A stretch of DNA of 33,523 nucleotides, taken from contig JAOUIA010000042.1 in assembly GCA_029884335.1 (NCBI GenBank), positions 1 to 33,523 of the forward strand, written 5' to 3'. The notes beneath the pieces are model-generated. The model was not told the origin of the DNA, searched no databases, and was given only the letters and a program-made list of their open reading frames with translations. The DNA is from Betaproteobacteria bacterium (GTDB lineage Bacteria; Pseudomonadota; Gammaproteobacteria; Burkholderiales; Casimicrobiaceae). The translations under genes and the position numbers were made by a program. This document shows positions 1 to 8,605 of the stretch, piece after piece; position 1 is the stretch's first letter; the number at the start of each line of letters is the position of its first letter.

Positions 1-14
1 AGGAGGTCCGCGCC

Positions 15-93
15 GTCCCCGCGAACGCGGGGACCCAGCGTCGTTGCGGCGAACGTCGCTGGATGCCCGCCCCCCGACTGCAGTCCTCGGGGG
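15..93. repeat. Three tandem stem-loops (REP-like) before gltD
   Basis: Three hairpins follow one another. Positions 15-22 and 27-34 form a perfect 8-bp stem (GTCCCCGC / GCGGGGAC) around the loop GAAC. Positions 35-45 and 52-62 form an 11-bp stem with one T-T mismatch around a 6-base loop. Positions 71-77 and 87-93 form a 7-bp stem. The first two resemble, from memory, the short intergenic repeats with CCCGCGAACGCGGG followed by CCAGCG that are scattered in many beta- and gammaproteobacterial genomes. No coding frame is evident here; the upstream gene (probably gltB) lies outside the window. Confidence 0.45.
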
Positions 94-147
94 CAGGCTG
101 CGCGGGAACGGCGCCGGTTGAAGTCATCGCACGAGCGTGAAGGTCGC

Positions 148-1587
148 ATGGGCAAGATCACCGGATTCCTCGAGCTGAAGCGCATCCAGGAGGCCGCCGA
201 GCCGGCCGCCGAGCGCCTCGGCCACTACCGCGAGTTCGTCGTCGCGCTGACCGACGCCGAGGCGAGCCGGCAGGGCGCGCGCTGCATGGACTGCGGCATC
301 CCGTTCTGCCAGAGCGGCTGCCCGATCAGCAACGTCATCCCCGACTGGAACGACCTCGCGTACCGCGGCCAGTGGCAGCGCGCGCTCGAGGTCCTGCACT
401 CGACGAACAACTTCCCCGAGTTCACCGGCCGCGTGTGCCCCGCGCCCTGCGAGGCGGCGTGCACGCTCAACATCAACGACGACGCGGTCGGCATCAAGTC
501 GATCGAGCACTTCCTCGTCGACAAGGGCTGGGAGGAAGGCTGGGTGCGGCCGCTGCCGCCGCAGCGCAAGACCGGCAAGCGCGTCGCGGTCGTGGGCTCG
601 GGCCCGGCGGGCATGGCCTGCGCGCAGCAGCTCGCGCGCGCCGGCCACGACGTGGTGCTCTACGAGAAGAGCGACCGCATCGGCGGCCTAATGCGCTACG
701 GCATCCCGGACTTCAAGATGGAGAAGCACCTGATCGACCGGCGCATGGCGCAGATGGCCGAGGAAGGCGTGGTGTTCCGGCCGAACGCCGAAGTCGGCCG
801 CGACGTCTCGGCACGGCAGCTGCTCGCCGAGCACGATGCCGTCGTGCTCGCCGGCGGCGCCGAGCAGCCGCGCGACCTGCCCGTGCCGGGACGCGAGCTC
901 GCCGGCGTCCACTTCGCGATGGAGTTCCTCCCGCAGCAGAACAGGGTCGTCGCGGGCGACGCGGTCGCGGGGCAGATCAAGGCCACCGGCAAGCACGTCG
1001 TGGTGATCGGCGGTGGCGACACCGGCTCCGACTGCGTCGGCACGTCGAACCGGCACGGCGCCGCCTCGGTCACGCAGTTCGAGCTGCTGCCGCAGCCGCC
1101 GCAGGCGGAGGACAAGCCGCTCACGTGGCCGTACTGGCCCGCGAAGCTGCGCACGTCCTCGTCGCACGAGGAGGGCTGCGCGCGCGACTGGTCGGTGGCG
1201 ACGAAGCGCTTCGAGGGGCGCGGCGGCAAGGTGGCGAAGCTCGTCGCCGCGCGGCTCGAGTGGACGAAGGATCCGGCGACCGGGCAGGCGAGGATGACGG
1301 AGATTCCCGGCAGCGAGTTCGAGCTCGCGGCCGACCTCGTGCTGCTGGCGATGGGCTTCACCGGCCCCGCGGCGAAGTCGATGCTCGAGCAGTTCGGCGT
1401 CGCGCGCGACGCGCGCAGCAACGTCCAGGCGAACGCCGACGACTACCGCACGTCGGTGGCCAAGGTGTTTGCGGCGGGCGACATGCGCCGCGGCCAGTCG
1501 CTCGTCGTGTGGGCGATACGCGAGGGCAGGCAGTGCGCGCGCTCGGTCGACGAGTTCCTGATGGGTTCCTCTGCGCTGCCGCGCTGA
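148..1587 (+). CDS. gltD: Glutamate synthase [NADPH] small (beta) subunit
   Basis: Small subunit of NADPH-dependent glutamate synthase. It passes electrons from NADPH through FAD and iron-sulfur centres to the large GltB subunit, which converts glutamine and 2-oxoglutarate to glutamate in the cytoplasm. The 479-residue protein has the N-terminal cysteine set C46, C49, C54, C58 and a second set C97, C101, C105, a FAD-binding GSGPAG motif at 150-155 and an NADPH-binding GGGDTG motif at 288-293. The open frame reaches back to a TTG at 118, but the ATG at 148 gives the family's usual N-terminus (MGKITGF) and has GAAGG just upstream. gltB is expected immediately upstream, outside the window. The related preTA and NADPH-dependent oxidoreductase families share these motifs, but the length and N-terminal sequence fit GltD. 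Confidence 0.95.
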   Translation: MGKITGFLELKRIQEAAEPAAERLGHYREFVVALTDAEASRQGARCMDCGIPFCQSGCPISNVIPDWNDLAYRGQWQRALEVLHSTNNFPEFTGRVCPAPCEAACTLNINDDAVGIKSIEHFLVDKGWEEGWVRPLPPQRKTGKRVAVVGSGPAGMACAQQLARAGHDVVLYEKSDRIGGLMRYGIPDFKMEKHLIDRRMAQMAEEGVVFRPNAEVGRDVSARQLLAEHDAVVLAGGAEQPRDLPVPGRELAGVHFAMEFLPQQNRVVAGDAVAGQIKATGKHVVVIGGGDTGSDCVGTSNRHGAASVTQFELLPQPPQAEDKPLTWPYWPAKLRTSSSHEEGCARDWSVATKRFEGRGGKVAKLVAARLEWTKDPATGQARMTEIPGSEFELAADLVLLAMGFTGPAAKSMLEQFGVARDARSNVQANADDYRTSVAKVFAAGDMRRGQSLVVWAIREGRQCARSVDEFLMGSSALPR

Positions 1588-1592
1588 GACGC

Positions 1593-1735
1593 GGGGCGGG
1601 GGCGAGGGGTGAGCGTGCCCGCCGCCGCGGGCTCGCCGATCCGCCCGGGAGTTCTTGCCCGCGTTGACGCAGCGCATTGCGCGCAACCCCTGCGCTGAGG
1701 CACTCTCGGCCCCCCGCCCCTCGTCCTCCCGCCCC
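1593..1735. other. gltD-hemE gap with long-range inverted repeat
   Basis: The 148-bp gap holds a long-range inverted repeat. GGGGCGGGGGCGAGGGG at 1593-1609 can pair imperfectly with CCCCTCGTCCTCCCGCCCC at 1717-1735, which touches the hemE GTG start. Inside the loop are CAGCGCA/TGCGCTG arms around the palindrome TTGCGCGCAA. No Shine-Dalgarno sequence is visible before hemE. Pairing is seen in the sequence; any role in translation is inference, and the very high G+C makes chance pairing possible. Confidence 0.35.
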
Positions 1736-2827
1736 GTGCCCATCCAGAACGACACATTCCTGCGCGCCCTGCGCCGCGAGCCCACCGCGCACACGCCGGT
1801 GTGGCTGATGCGGCAGGCGGGACGCTACCTGCCCGAGTACAACGCGACGCGGGCGAAGGCGGGAAGCTTCATGGCGCTCGCGCAGAGCCCCGAGCTCGCC
1901 TGCGAGGTCACGCTGCAGCCGCTCGAGCGGTTCCCGCTCGACGCGGCGATCCTGTTCTCCGACATCCTCACGATTCCCGACGCGATGGGGCTCGGGCTGT
2001 CGTTCGCCGAGGGCGAGGGGCCGCGCTTCGCCCGCACGACGGCCGACGAGGCCGCGATCGCGACGCTGGCCGCGCCCGACATGGGCCGGCTGCGCTACGT
2101 GTTCGACGCGGTGTCGACGATCAAGCGCGCGCTCGGCGGGCGCGTTCCGCTGATCGGCTTCTCCGGCAGCCCGTTCACGCTCGCCTGCTACATGATCGAG
2201 GGCGGCGGCAGCGACGACGACTTCGCGAGCGTGCGGCGCATGGCGGCGGCGCGACCCGACCTGCTTCAGCGGCTCGTCGACGTGAACGCGGCCGCGGTGA
2301 CCGCGTACCTGAACGAGCAGATCCGCGCCGGCGCCGACGCGGTGATGATCTTCGACACCTGGGGCGGCCTGCTCTCGTCGGCCGCCTACCGGCGTTTCTC
2401 GCTCGCGTCGATGCGCGCCGTGCTGCAGGGACTCGCGCCCGGTCCGGCGGGGCGCGTGCCGTCGATCGTGTTCACCAAGGGCGGCGGCGCGTGGCTGGAC
2501 GACCTCGCTGCATGCGGCGCCGACGGGGTCGGGCTCGACTGGACCGTGGACATCGGCGAGGCGCGCCGGCGCGTCGGCGCGCGCGTGGCGCTGCAGGGCA
2601 ATCTCGACCCCCTGGTGCTGACGACCGACCCGCTGACGGTGGCACGCGAGGCCGAGGCGATCCTGCGTGCGGCGGGGCCGGCGCCCGGCCACGTGTTCAA
2701 CCTCGGCCACGGCATCGTGCCGCGCACGCCGCCGGAGAACGTGGCGGCGCTCGTCGAGACCGTCCACCGCGTTTCGCGGGAGGCTCGGGCCGGGCAAACT
2801 GCGACGGCGGCGGCGCGGGGGACTTGA
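1736..2827 (+). CDS. hemE: Uroporphyrinogen decarboxylase
   Basis: Decarboxylates the four acetate side chains of uroporphyrinogen III to give coproporphyrinogen III in haem synthesis; cytoplasmic and cofactor-free. The 363-residue protein has the family signature [10 protein letters not shown] from R26, the essential aspartate D76 in [13 protein letters not shown]152 in CYMIEG, and H325 in FNLGHGI; spacing matches the known active-site residues of the family. The frame is open upstream to 1655, but the extra residues are not conserved, so I take the GTG at 1736 ([12 protein letters not shown], like the usual N-terminus). No clear ribosome site precedes it. The hemE-priA adjacency is common in betaproteobacteria. 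Confidence 0.95.
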   Translation: MPIQNDTFLRALRREPTAHTPVWLMRQAGRYLPEYNATRAKAGSFMALAQSPELACEVTLQPLERFPLDAAILFSDILTIPDAMGLGLSFAEGEGPRFARTTADEAAIATLAAPDMGRLRYVFDAVSTIKRALGGRVPLIGFSGSPFTLACYMIEGGGSDDDFASVRRMAAARPDLLQRLVDVNAAAVTAYLNEQIRAGADAVMIFDTWGGLLSSAAYRRFSLASMRAVLQGLAPGPAGRVPSIVFTKGGGAWLDDLAACGADGVGLDWTVDIGEARRRVGARVALQGNLDPLVLTTDPLTVAREAEAILRAAGPAPGHVFNLGHGIVPRTPPENVAALVETVHRVSREARAGQTATAAARGT

Positions 2828-2858
2828 CAAGCGGCCCGGGGCGGGTGCCGATTCGCAG

Positions 2859-2867
2859 TTATTCACA
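2859..2867 (+). promoter_or_regulatory. DnaA box (TTATTCACA)
   Basis: Perfect match to the TTATNCACA DnaA-box consensus, in the same orientation as the second box 178 bp downstream. Eight fixed bases, six of them A or T, make chance matches rare in DNA of this composition. Binding is inferred. Confidence 0.5.
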
Positions 2868-3036
2868 TCGCTACCTCTGTGCCGACGAACGGCAAGAGGT
2901 CGTTCCCGGCACGCTGGCGGCTCGGCCAAGTCCATGAATCGGCGGGAGAAAATACCCGCCTCCCCAGTGCGACCGGGAATGCCGCGGCTTGCCTTCGTCA
3001 TGGACGGCGCCCGTGTCAAGCGCCTTACGCACAAAG

Positions 3037-3045
3037 TTATCCACA
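3037..3045 (+). promoter_or_regulatory. DnaA box (TTATCCACA)
   Basis: Exact copy of the strongest E. coli-type DnaA box, in the context CAAAGTTATCCACACC, 141 bp before the priA start codon. Same strand as the box at 2859-2867. Binding is inferred. Confidence 0.55.
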
Positions 3046-3185
3046 CCGGATGTGCACTGTTTCTCGCCTCCTTGCAAATGAAGCACTTGCGGGACTTCCT
3101 TGTGGTGGCCTGTGAGCGTTCCGAACGCCGCGTTGCGTAGCGCAGACGCAACGGCAGCCCTCCGCGCGGCGCAGCGCGGCGCCGC

Positions 3186-5354
3186 ATGACGATCGCGCGC
3201 GTCGCGCTTCCCGTCGCGGTCGACAGGCTGTTCGACTACTGGATACCCGCGGGGCTCGACGTCGCGTGCGGCGCGATCGTGCGCGTGCCGCTCGCGCGGC
3301 GGCGCGCGACGGGCGTCGTGCTCGGCATCTCGCAGGAGAGCGAAGTGCGGCGCGAGGACCTGCTCGCGATCGCCGAGGTCGTGGACGCCACGGCGCTGCC
3401 GCAGGACGTGCTCGAGCTCGCCGAATTCGTCGCAGGGTATTACCAATCGGCCCCGGGGCTCGCCTGCGCGCTGGCGCTGCCGCCGCTCGAGCGCGCCGTG
3501 CCTGCGCGCGACGACGTGCCGCTGCGCCTGACGGCTTCGGGACGCGAGGCGCTCGCAGGCGCGTTGCGGCGCGCGCCCGCGCAGCGCGCGCTCCACGAAC
3601 GACTGGCCGTCGACGGCGCGACGCTCTCCGCAGACGAGGCGCGCGCGCTCGGCCCCGCGCTGCGCCGCGTCCTGGCGCGCTGGCGCGAGGCGGGCTGGGT
3701 CGAAGAGGCGCGCCCGGAAGGGAAGGGCACCGCGCCGCGGCTCAACGAGGAACAGCGCGCGGCGGTCGACGCGATCCTCGCCGCGAGCGGGACGTTCGCG
3801 CCGCTGCTGCTGCAGGGCGTCACCGGGAGCGGCAAGACGGAGGTCTACCTCGCGGTCGCGGCGGCGATCGTCGAGGGTGGCGGCCAGGTGCTGATGCTGG
3901 TCCCCGAGATCAACCTCACGCCGCAGCTCTGCGCGCGCGTCGCGGACGCGTTGCCGCGGGCGCGCACCGTCACGCTGCACAGCGGCCTCGCGGAGGGTGC
4001 GCGCCGCGCGAACTGGGAGGCGGCCGCGAGCGGGCGCGCCGACATCGTGCTCGGCACGCGGCTCGCGGTGTTCGCGCCGCTGCCGCGGCTCGCGCTCGTC
4101 GTCGTCGACGAGGAGCACGACGCATCGTTCAAGCAGCACGACGGCGTGCGCTACCACGCGCGCGACGCGGCCGTGTGGCGCGCGCGCCGCCGCGACGTCC
4201 CGGTCGTGCTCGGCAGCGCGACGCCGTCGCTCGAGTCGCATGCGCACGCGCTCGCCGGCCGCTACCGGCGCCTCGTCCTCCCGCGCCGCGCGGACCCGCG
4301 CGCGTCGCTCCCGGCCGTGCGGCTGGTGCCCGCCCGCGGCCCCGACGTGCGCGACGGGATCTCGGGCGCGCTGCTGGCGGCGATCGGCGAGCGGCTCGCA
4401 CGCGGCGAGCAATCGCTGGTGTTCGTCAATCGCCGCGGCTACGCGCCCTCGCTCAAGTGCCCGGCGTGCGGCTGGCAGGCGGGTTGCACGCGCTGCAGCG
4501 CGCGGCTCACCACGCACCGGGCGCCGCCGATGCTGCTGTGCCACCACTGCGGCCACCGGGAGCGCATCCCGCCGGCGTGCCCGTCGTGCGGCAACGTGGA
4601 CCTCGCCGCGGGCGGGCACGGCACGCAGCGGCTGGAAGCCGTGCTGGCGGGCGCGTTCCCGCGGGCGCGCATCGCGCGCGTGGACCGCGACAGCACGCGC
4701 CGCTCCGGCGCGTTCGCCGCCGTGCGCGAGCAGGTGCGCGACAACGCGCTCGACGTGCTCGTCGGGACGCAGATGCTGGCGAAGGGCCACGACTTCCCGC
4801 GCCTGACGCTCGTGGGCGTGCTCGGCGCCGACAACGCGCTGTACAGCGCCGACTTCCGCGCGACCGAGCACGCGGCGGCGCTGCTGCTGCAGGTGGCCGG
4901 GCGGGCCGGGCGCGCGGAGCGTCCCGGCGAAGTGATCGTGCAGACCGACTTCCCCGGCCACCCGCTGTTCGCCGCCGTGGCGCGGCACGACTACGACGCG
5001 CTGGCGACGGCCGCTCTCGTCGAGCGCGAGGCGGCCGGCCTGCCGCCGTACTCGCACCTCGCGCTGCTTGCCGCCGAGGCGCACCGGCGCGAGGACGTCG
5101 GGCGCTTCTGCGCTCGCGCGCACGAGGCGGCGCTCGCCGCCGCGAAGGCTCGCGGAGGAACGGTCGAGGTGTTTCCGCCGGTCGCCGCCGCGCTGGCGCG
5201 CCGCGCGGGCTTCGAGCGCGCGCAGATGCTGTTGCGCAGCCCGCGGCGCGGCGACCTCAACGCCGTCCTGACGGCGCTGCGCGGCGAGCTCGCCGAGTCG
5301 CGCGACCGGCGCGTGCGCTGGGCAATCGACGTGGACCCGCAGTCGCTCGCGTGA
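3186..5354 (+). CDS. priA: Primosomal protein N' (replication restart helicase PriA)
   Basis: 3'-to-5' DNA helicase that recognises abandoned replication forks and reloads the replisome. The 722-residue length is normal for PriA. An N-terminal DNA-binding domain (about 1-110) is followed by Walker A GVTGSGKT at 211-218 with K217, the DEEH Walker B box at 308-311, GSATPSLES, and an eight-cysteine zinc region (C425, C428, C434, C437, C452, C455, C465, C468) inserted in the helicase core. The C-terminal helicase lobe carries QVAGRAGRA. The ATG at 3186 gives the standard N-terminus; no Shine-Dalgarno sequence is clear. DnaA boxes lie upstream and a repeat element begins 5 bp after its stop. Confidence 0.96.
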   Translation: MTIARVALPVAVDRLFDYWIPAGLDVACGAIVRVPLARRRATGVVLGISQESEVRREDLLAIAEVVDATALPQDVLELAEFVAGYYQSAPGLACALALPPLERAVPARDDVPLRLTASGREALAGALRRAPAQRALHERLAVDGATLSADEARALGPALRRVLARWREAGWVEEARPEGKGTAPRLNEEQRAAVDAILAASGTFAPLLLQGVTGSGKTEVYLAVAAAIVEGGGQVLMLVPEINLTPQLCARVADALPRARTVTLHSGLAEGARRANWEAAASGRADIVLGTRLAVFAPLPRLALVVVDEEHDASFKQHDGVRYHARDAAVWRARRRDVPVVLGSATPSLESHAHALAGRYRRLVLPRRADPRASLPAVRLVPARGPDVRDGISGALLAAIGERLARGEQSLVFVNRRGYAPSLKCPACGWQAGCTRCSARLTTHRAPPMLLCHHCGHRERIPPACPSCGNVDLAAGGHGTQRLEAVLAGAFPRARIARVDRDSTRRSGAFAAVREQVRDNALDVLVGTQMLAKGHDFPRLTLVGVLGADNALYSADFRATEHAAALLLQVAGRAGRAERPGEVIVQTDFPGHPLFAAVARHDYDALATAALVEREAAGLPPYSHLALLAAEAHRREDVGRFCARAHEAALAAAKARGGTVEVFPPVAAALARRAGFERAQMLLRSPRRGDLNAVLTALRGELAESRDRRVRWAIDVDPQSLA

Positions 5355-5358
5355 CCCG

Positions 5359-5456
5359 GGCTGGTGTCCCGTACCGGAGGTTCATCGCCATATCGCAGCA
5401 CAGCAGCCACCTGCGCTCGTCCTTGCGCAAGGAACTTCCGGTACGGGACACTAGCC
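5359..5456. repeat. Short inverted-repeat element, copy 1 (priA-argS)
   Basis: A 98-bp element whose ends are 26-bp inverted repeats (5359-5384 and 5431-5456) with three mismatches; the shared core is GTGTCCCGTACCGG. It matches, in opposite orientation, both outer parts of the 199-bp copy at 18652-18850 but lacks that copy's central 100 or so bases, as if deleted between two CGCTCG repeats. It has no coding capacity and no obvious target-site duplication. It begins 5 bp after the priA stop codon and ends 21 bp before the argS -10 box. Confidence 0.85.
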
Positions 5457-5477
5457 GGTCGGGCCGCCCTGCGCCGC

Positions 5478-5483
5478 TATAAT
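5478..5483 (+). promoter_or_regulatory. argS -10 box (TATAAT)
   Basis: Perfect TATAAT 27 bp before the argS ATG, in the context CCGCTATAATCGCCG. No good -35 hexamer is found at 16-18 bp; that region begins at the right edge of the repeat element ending at 5456. Confidence 0.55.
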
Positions 5484-5510
5484 CGCCGTCTTTTGCCGCT
5501 TCCGACTGCC

Positions 5511-7154
5511 ATGGACCTGCGCCGCGAACTCGCGAACTGGCTCGCCGCCGGCGTGCGCGCGGCGCTGCCCGACGTGCCGGCGCCGGTGTTCGCGGTCGAT
5601 CGTCCGAAGCAGGCGGCGCACGGCGACTATGCGACGAACGTGGCGCTCGCGCTGGCGAAGCCCGCGCGGCGCAACCCGCGCGAACTGGCCCAGGCGATCC
5701 TCGCGGCGCTGCCGCCTTCGCCGCTGGTCGAGCGCGCGGAGATCGCGGGCGCGGGCTTCGTGAACGTCTTCGTGACGCCGGCGGCGCGGCAGGCCGTCGT
5801 GCGCGACGTGCTCGCGCAGCGCGACGCCTACGGCCGCGGGGACGCGCTCGCCGGGCAGCGGGTCATGGTCGAGTTCGTCTCGGCGAACCCGACGGGGCCG
5901 CTCCACGTCGGCCACGGCCGCCAGGCCGCGCTCGGCGACGCGATCGCGCGCCTCGCCGAGTGGCAGGGCGCGCAGGTGGCGCGCGAGTTCTACTACAACG
6001 ACGCCGGCCAGCAGATCCAGAACCTGGCGATCTCGGTACGCGCCCGCGCGAAGGAGCTGCTGGGCGAGTCGGGCGAGTTCCCCGAGGATGGCTATCGCGG
6101 CGACTACATCGTCGACATCGCGCGCGCGTTCCTCGCGCGCCACGGCCACGACCTCGCCGACATCGAGGCGATCCGCCGCTTCGCCGTCGACGAGCTGCGC
6201 AAGGAGCAGGACCGCGACCTCGCGGCGTTCGGCGTGCGCTTCGACAACTACTACCTCGAGAGCTCGCTGTACGCCGACGGGCGCGTCGACGCGACCGTGC
6301 GGCGGCTGGTCGAGTCGGGCCGCACCTACGAGCACGACGGCGCGCTGTGGCTGCGCACCACCGACTACGGCGACGACAAGGACCGCGTGATGCGCAAGTC
6401 CGACGGCGGGTACACGTACTTCGTGCCCGACGTCGCCTACCACGTGACCAAGTGGGAGCGTGGCTTCGCCAAGGTCATCAACATCCAGGGCGCGGATCAC
6501 CACAGCACCGTGATGCGCGTGCGCGCCGGCCTGCAGGCGATCGGCGCCGGCATCCCGGCCGGCTACCCGGACTACATCATCCACAAGATGGTGACGGTGA
6601 TGAGGGGCGGCGAGGAGGTGAAGATCTCCAAGCGCGCGGGCAGCTACGTGACTCTGCGGGACCTGATCGACGAGGTCGGCCGCGACGCCGTGCGCTTCTT
6701 CCTCGCGATGCGCCGCGCCGACACCGAGTTCGTCTTCGACATCGACCTCGCGCGCTCGCAATCCGAGGAGAACCCGGTCTACTACGTGCAGTACGCGCAC
6801 GCGCGCGTCGCCTCGGTGCTCAGGCAAGCCGGGCTGGCGAAGGAGAGCGCGATCGCGGCCGTGCGCGGATCCGACCTCGCGCCGCTGACCTCGCCCTACG
6901 AGGAGGCGCTGCTGCGCCGCATCGCCGATTTCGGCGTCGAGATCGCCGCCGCGGCGCAGGGCCACGCGCCGCACCAGGTCGCGTTCTACCTGCGCGAATT
7001 GGCCGGCGAGTTCCACAGTTACTATAATGCGGAGCGCTTCCTCGTCGACGACGCTCGCGTGCGCGGCGCGCGCCTCGCGCTCGCGCTGGCAACCGGGCAG
7101 GTGCTCGCCAACGGCCTGGCGGTGCTCGGCATCTCGGCCCCCGACCAGATGTAG
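5511..7154 (+). CDS. argS: Arginyl-tRNA synthetase
   Basis: Class I aminoacyl-tRNA synthetase that charges tRNA-Arg with arginine. The 547-residue protein shows the N-terminal Add1-like domain, the HIGH-type motif HVGH at 132-135 inside [15 protein letters not shown], the KMSK-type motif KISK at 371-374, and the C-terminal DALR anticodon-binding domain ending in GISAPDQM. The frame is open back to 5364, through the repeat element, but ATG 5511 ([11 protein letters not shown]) is the conserved N-terminus and has a -10 box 27 bp upstream. It is probably co-transcribed with the SPOR gene that starts 9 bp after its stop. Confidence 0.96.
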   Translation: MDLRRELANWLAAGVRAALPDVPAPVFAVDRPKQAAHGDYATNVALALAKPARRNPRELAQAILAALPPSPLVERAEIAGAGFVNVFVTPAARQAVVRDVLAQRDAYGRGDALAGQRVMVEFVSANPTGPLHVGHGRQAALGDAIARLAEWQGAQVAREFYYNDAGQQIQNLAISVRARAKELLGESGEFPEDGYRGDYIVDIARAFLARHGHDLADIEAIRRFAVDELRKEQDRDLAAFGVRFDNYYLESSLYADGRVDATVRRLVESGRTYEHDGALWLRTTDYGDDKDRVMRKSDGGYTYFVPDVAYHVTKWERGFAKVINIQGADHHSTVMRVRAGLQAIGAGIPAGYPDYIIHKMVTVMRGGEEVKISKRAGSYVTLRDLIDEVGRDAVRFFLAMRRADTEFVFDIDLARSQSEENPVYYVQYAHARVASVLRQAGLAKESAIAAVRGSDLAPLTSPYEEALLRRIADFGVEIAAAAQGHAPHQVAFYLRELAGEFHSYYNAERFLVDDARVRGARLALALATGQVLANGLAVLGISAPDQM

Positions 7155-7163
7155 CGCAGCAAC

Positions 7164-7823
7164 GTGCCCCGGACCTCCCGCCCCGCCTCCGCACCGCCCG
7201 CGCCGCGCGCCGGACACATGCACCGGCACGACCGCGGCGGCACGCTGCTCGGCGTGTTCATCGGGCTCGTGCTCGGCATCGCGCTCGCCGCGGCCGTCGC
7301 GCTGTACGTGACCGGCGGGTGGAAAGCCTATCGCCAGCTCGCCGCCGGCGGCGAGTCGCGCGAGGCCGCGCAACCGCAGAAGTCCGCGAAGGCGGAAGCG
7401 GAGAAGCCCCGCTTCGACTTCTACAAGATCCTGCCCGGCGGCGAGGAGCAGAAGGCGCAGGCCGGCAAGCCGGCGCCGCCCGACCGGGTCACCGTCGACA
7501 AGGCAGCCGGCAAGGCCGCGCCGGAGAAGAGCGCCGAGCCGGCGCCGCAGGTCTCTGCCGCCGACCCCGCCGCGCGCGCGCCGAAGGCGCCAGACCGCTT
7601 CTGGCTGCAGGCGGGTTCCTTCGCGGCCGAGCCGGACGCCGACAACCTGAAGGCGCGGCTGGCGCTCGCCGGCTGGGAAGCGCAGGTGCAGAAGGGGGAG
7701 GTCCCCGACAAGGGCACGCGCTACCGCGTGCGGCTCGGCCCCTACGACAACACCGACGAGCTCAACCGCGTCAAGGGCGAGCTCGCGCGCCGCGGCTTCG
7801 ACGTCGCGGTCATCCGCTACTGA
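7164..7823 (+). CDS. SPOR-domain inner-membrane protein (FtsN-like)
   Basis: A 219-residue protein with a short basic cytoplasmic N-terminus, one membrane segment at about 27-49, a charged Lys/Ala/Pro-rich periplasmic linker at about 60-140, and a C-terminal SPOR domain at 146-219 (FWLQAGSF, then YRVRLGPY). SPOR domains bind denuded peptidoglycan glycan at the division septum, so a division-site role is likely; exact function is not established by sequence. The GTG at 7164 lies 9 bp after argS; an ATG at 7218 would still leave the membrane segment. The argS-SPOR-dsbA order is conserved in betaproteobacteria. Confidence 0.85.
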   Translation: MPRTSRPASAPPAPRAGHMHRHDRGGTLLGVFIGLVLGIALAAAVALYVTGGWKAYRQLAAGGESREAAQPQKSAKAEAEKPRFDFYKILPGGEEQKAQAGKPAPPDRVTVDKAAGKAAPEKSAEPAPQVSAADPAARAPKAPDRFWLQAGSFAAEPDADNLKARLALAGWEAQVQKGEVPDKGTRYRVRLGPYDNTDELNRVKGELARRGFDVAVIRY

Positions 7824-7923
7824 CGCCGGCGCGCTGGAAGCCCCGCGGGGCGAACCTTTGCGCGCCTTTCGCTGACCAACGCGTCGCAGCCCCACGAACC
7901 AACGCAGACGACGGAGCCCCCCG

Positions 7924-8598
7924 ATGGACAGAACCCACGCCCGGCGCGCTTCGCGCCGCGACTTCCTCGCCTTCGCCGCCGGCTGCGGCGTCCTCGCGGC
8001 CTCCGGCCGCGCCGCCGCGCAGGTCGCCTACGTCGAGGGACAGCACTACACGCGGCTCAGGAACCCCCAGCCGGTGGACTCCGGCAAGAAGATCGAGGTG
8101 ATCGAGTTCTTCAGCTACGGCTGCCCGCACTGCCGCGACCTCGACCCCGAGCTCGTCGCGTGGAAGAAGACGCTCCCTGCCGACGTCGAGTTCAGGCGCG
8201 TCCCGGTGGACTTCGGCCGCGAGCAGTGGCGCAACCTCGGCAAGGCCTACTACACGCTCGAGGCGCTGGAGGTGGAGGACAAGCTCACGCCCGAGCTCTT
8301 CGTCGCGCTGCACGACAAGCGCGTGCCGCTGCACGAGCCGAAGGCGTTCCTCGACTGGGTCGCCGGCAGGGGCGTCGACCGCAAGAAGGCCGAGGACACG
8401 TTCAACTCGTTTGGCGTCAACAGCAAGATGAACCGCGCGCTGCAGCTCGCGAAGAACTACTCGGTGCAGTCGGTGCCGGTGGTTTTCGTCGACGGCAAGT
8501 TCCAGGTCAGCTCCGACAAGGTCGGCACGCACGCGAACCTGCCGGGCGCGATCAACCAGCTGATCGCCAAGGCGCGCGCCGAGCGCCCGAAGAGCTGA
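7924..8598 (+). CDS. dsbA: Thiol:disulfide interchange protein DsbA, Tat-type signal
   Basis: Periplasmic thioredoxin-fold oxidase that introduces disulfide bonds in exported proteins and is re-oxidised by DsbB. The 224-residue precursor has the CPHC active site at C67-C70 and the cis-proline P185 in SVPV. The N-terminus carries SRRDFLAF followed by a moderately hydrophobic stretch and an Ala-rich cleavage region ending near AAAQ. This fits a twin-arginine signal, whereas DsbA in model organisms uses Sec/SRP. CGGAG precedes the ATG by about 8 bases. The 100-bp gap upstream holds the palindrome GCCCCGCGGGGC at 7840-7851 and nothing else clear. The SDR gene begins 7 bp downstream. Confidence 0.92.
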   Translation: MDRTHARRASRRDFLAFAAGCGVLAASGRAAAQVAYVEGQHYTRLRNPQPVDSGKKIEVIEFFSYGCPHCRDLDPELVAWKKTLPADVEFRRVPVDFGREQWRNLGKAYYTLEALEVEDKLTPELFVALHDKRVPLHEPKAFLDWVAGRGVDRKKAEDTFNSFGVNSKMNRALQLAKNYSVQSVPVVFVDGKFQVSSDKVGTHANLPGAINQLIAKARAERPKS

Positions 8599-8605
8599 AC
8601 GCTCC

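Larger units (their letters stand above)
2828..3185. other. 358-bp hemE-priA intergenic region
   Basis: This is the only gene-free stretch over 300 bp. It is visibly richer in A and T than its surroundings. It holds two DnaA boxes (listed separately) and several small stem-loops: GGCGGG/CCCGCC at 2941-2960 with an A-rich loop, an 8-bp stem CGTTGCGT/ACGCAACG at 3131-3153, and GCCGATTC at 2847-2854 facing GAATCGGC at 2936-2943. Short open frames cross it but have no family resemblance and no convincing starts. No U-rich terminator is visible. Confidence 0.6.

Noticed and set aside
2824-2829. TTGACA as a priA -35 box
   Set aside because: It overlaps the hemE stop and has no -10 hexamer at 16-18 bp.
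2859-3045. Origin of replication
   Set aside because: Only two DnaA boxes, no AT-rich unwinding region and no dnaA or dnaN nearby; I report the boxes only.
2667-3140. Small open frames across the hemE-priA gap
   Set aside because: No ribosome site, no recognisable family, and one overlaps hemE heavily.
5359-5456. Insertion sequence or MITE with target duplication
   Set aside because: No transposase and no clear direct repeats flank either copy; recorded as a repeat only.
7840-7851. GCCCCGCGGGGC as a terminator after the SPOR gene
   Set aside because: It has no loop and no clear run of T after it; such palindromes are common at this G+C.
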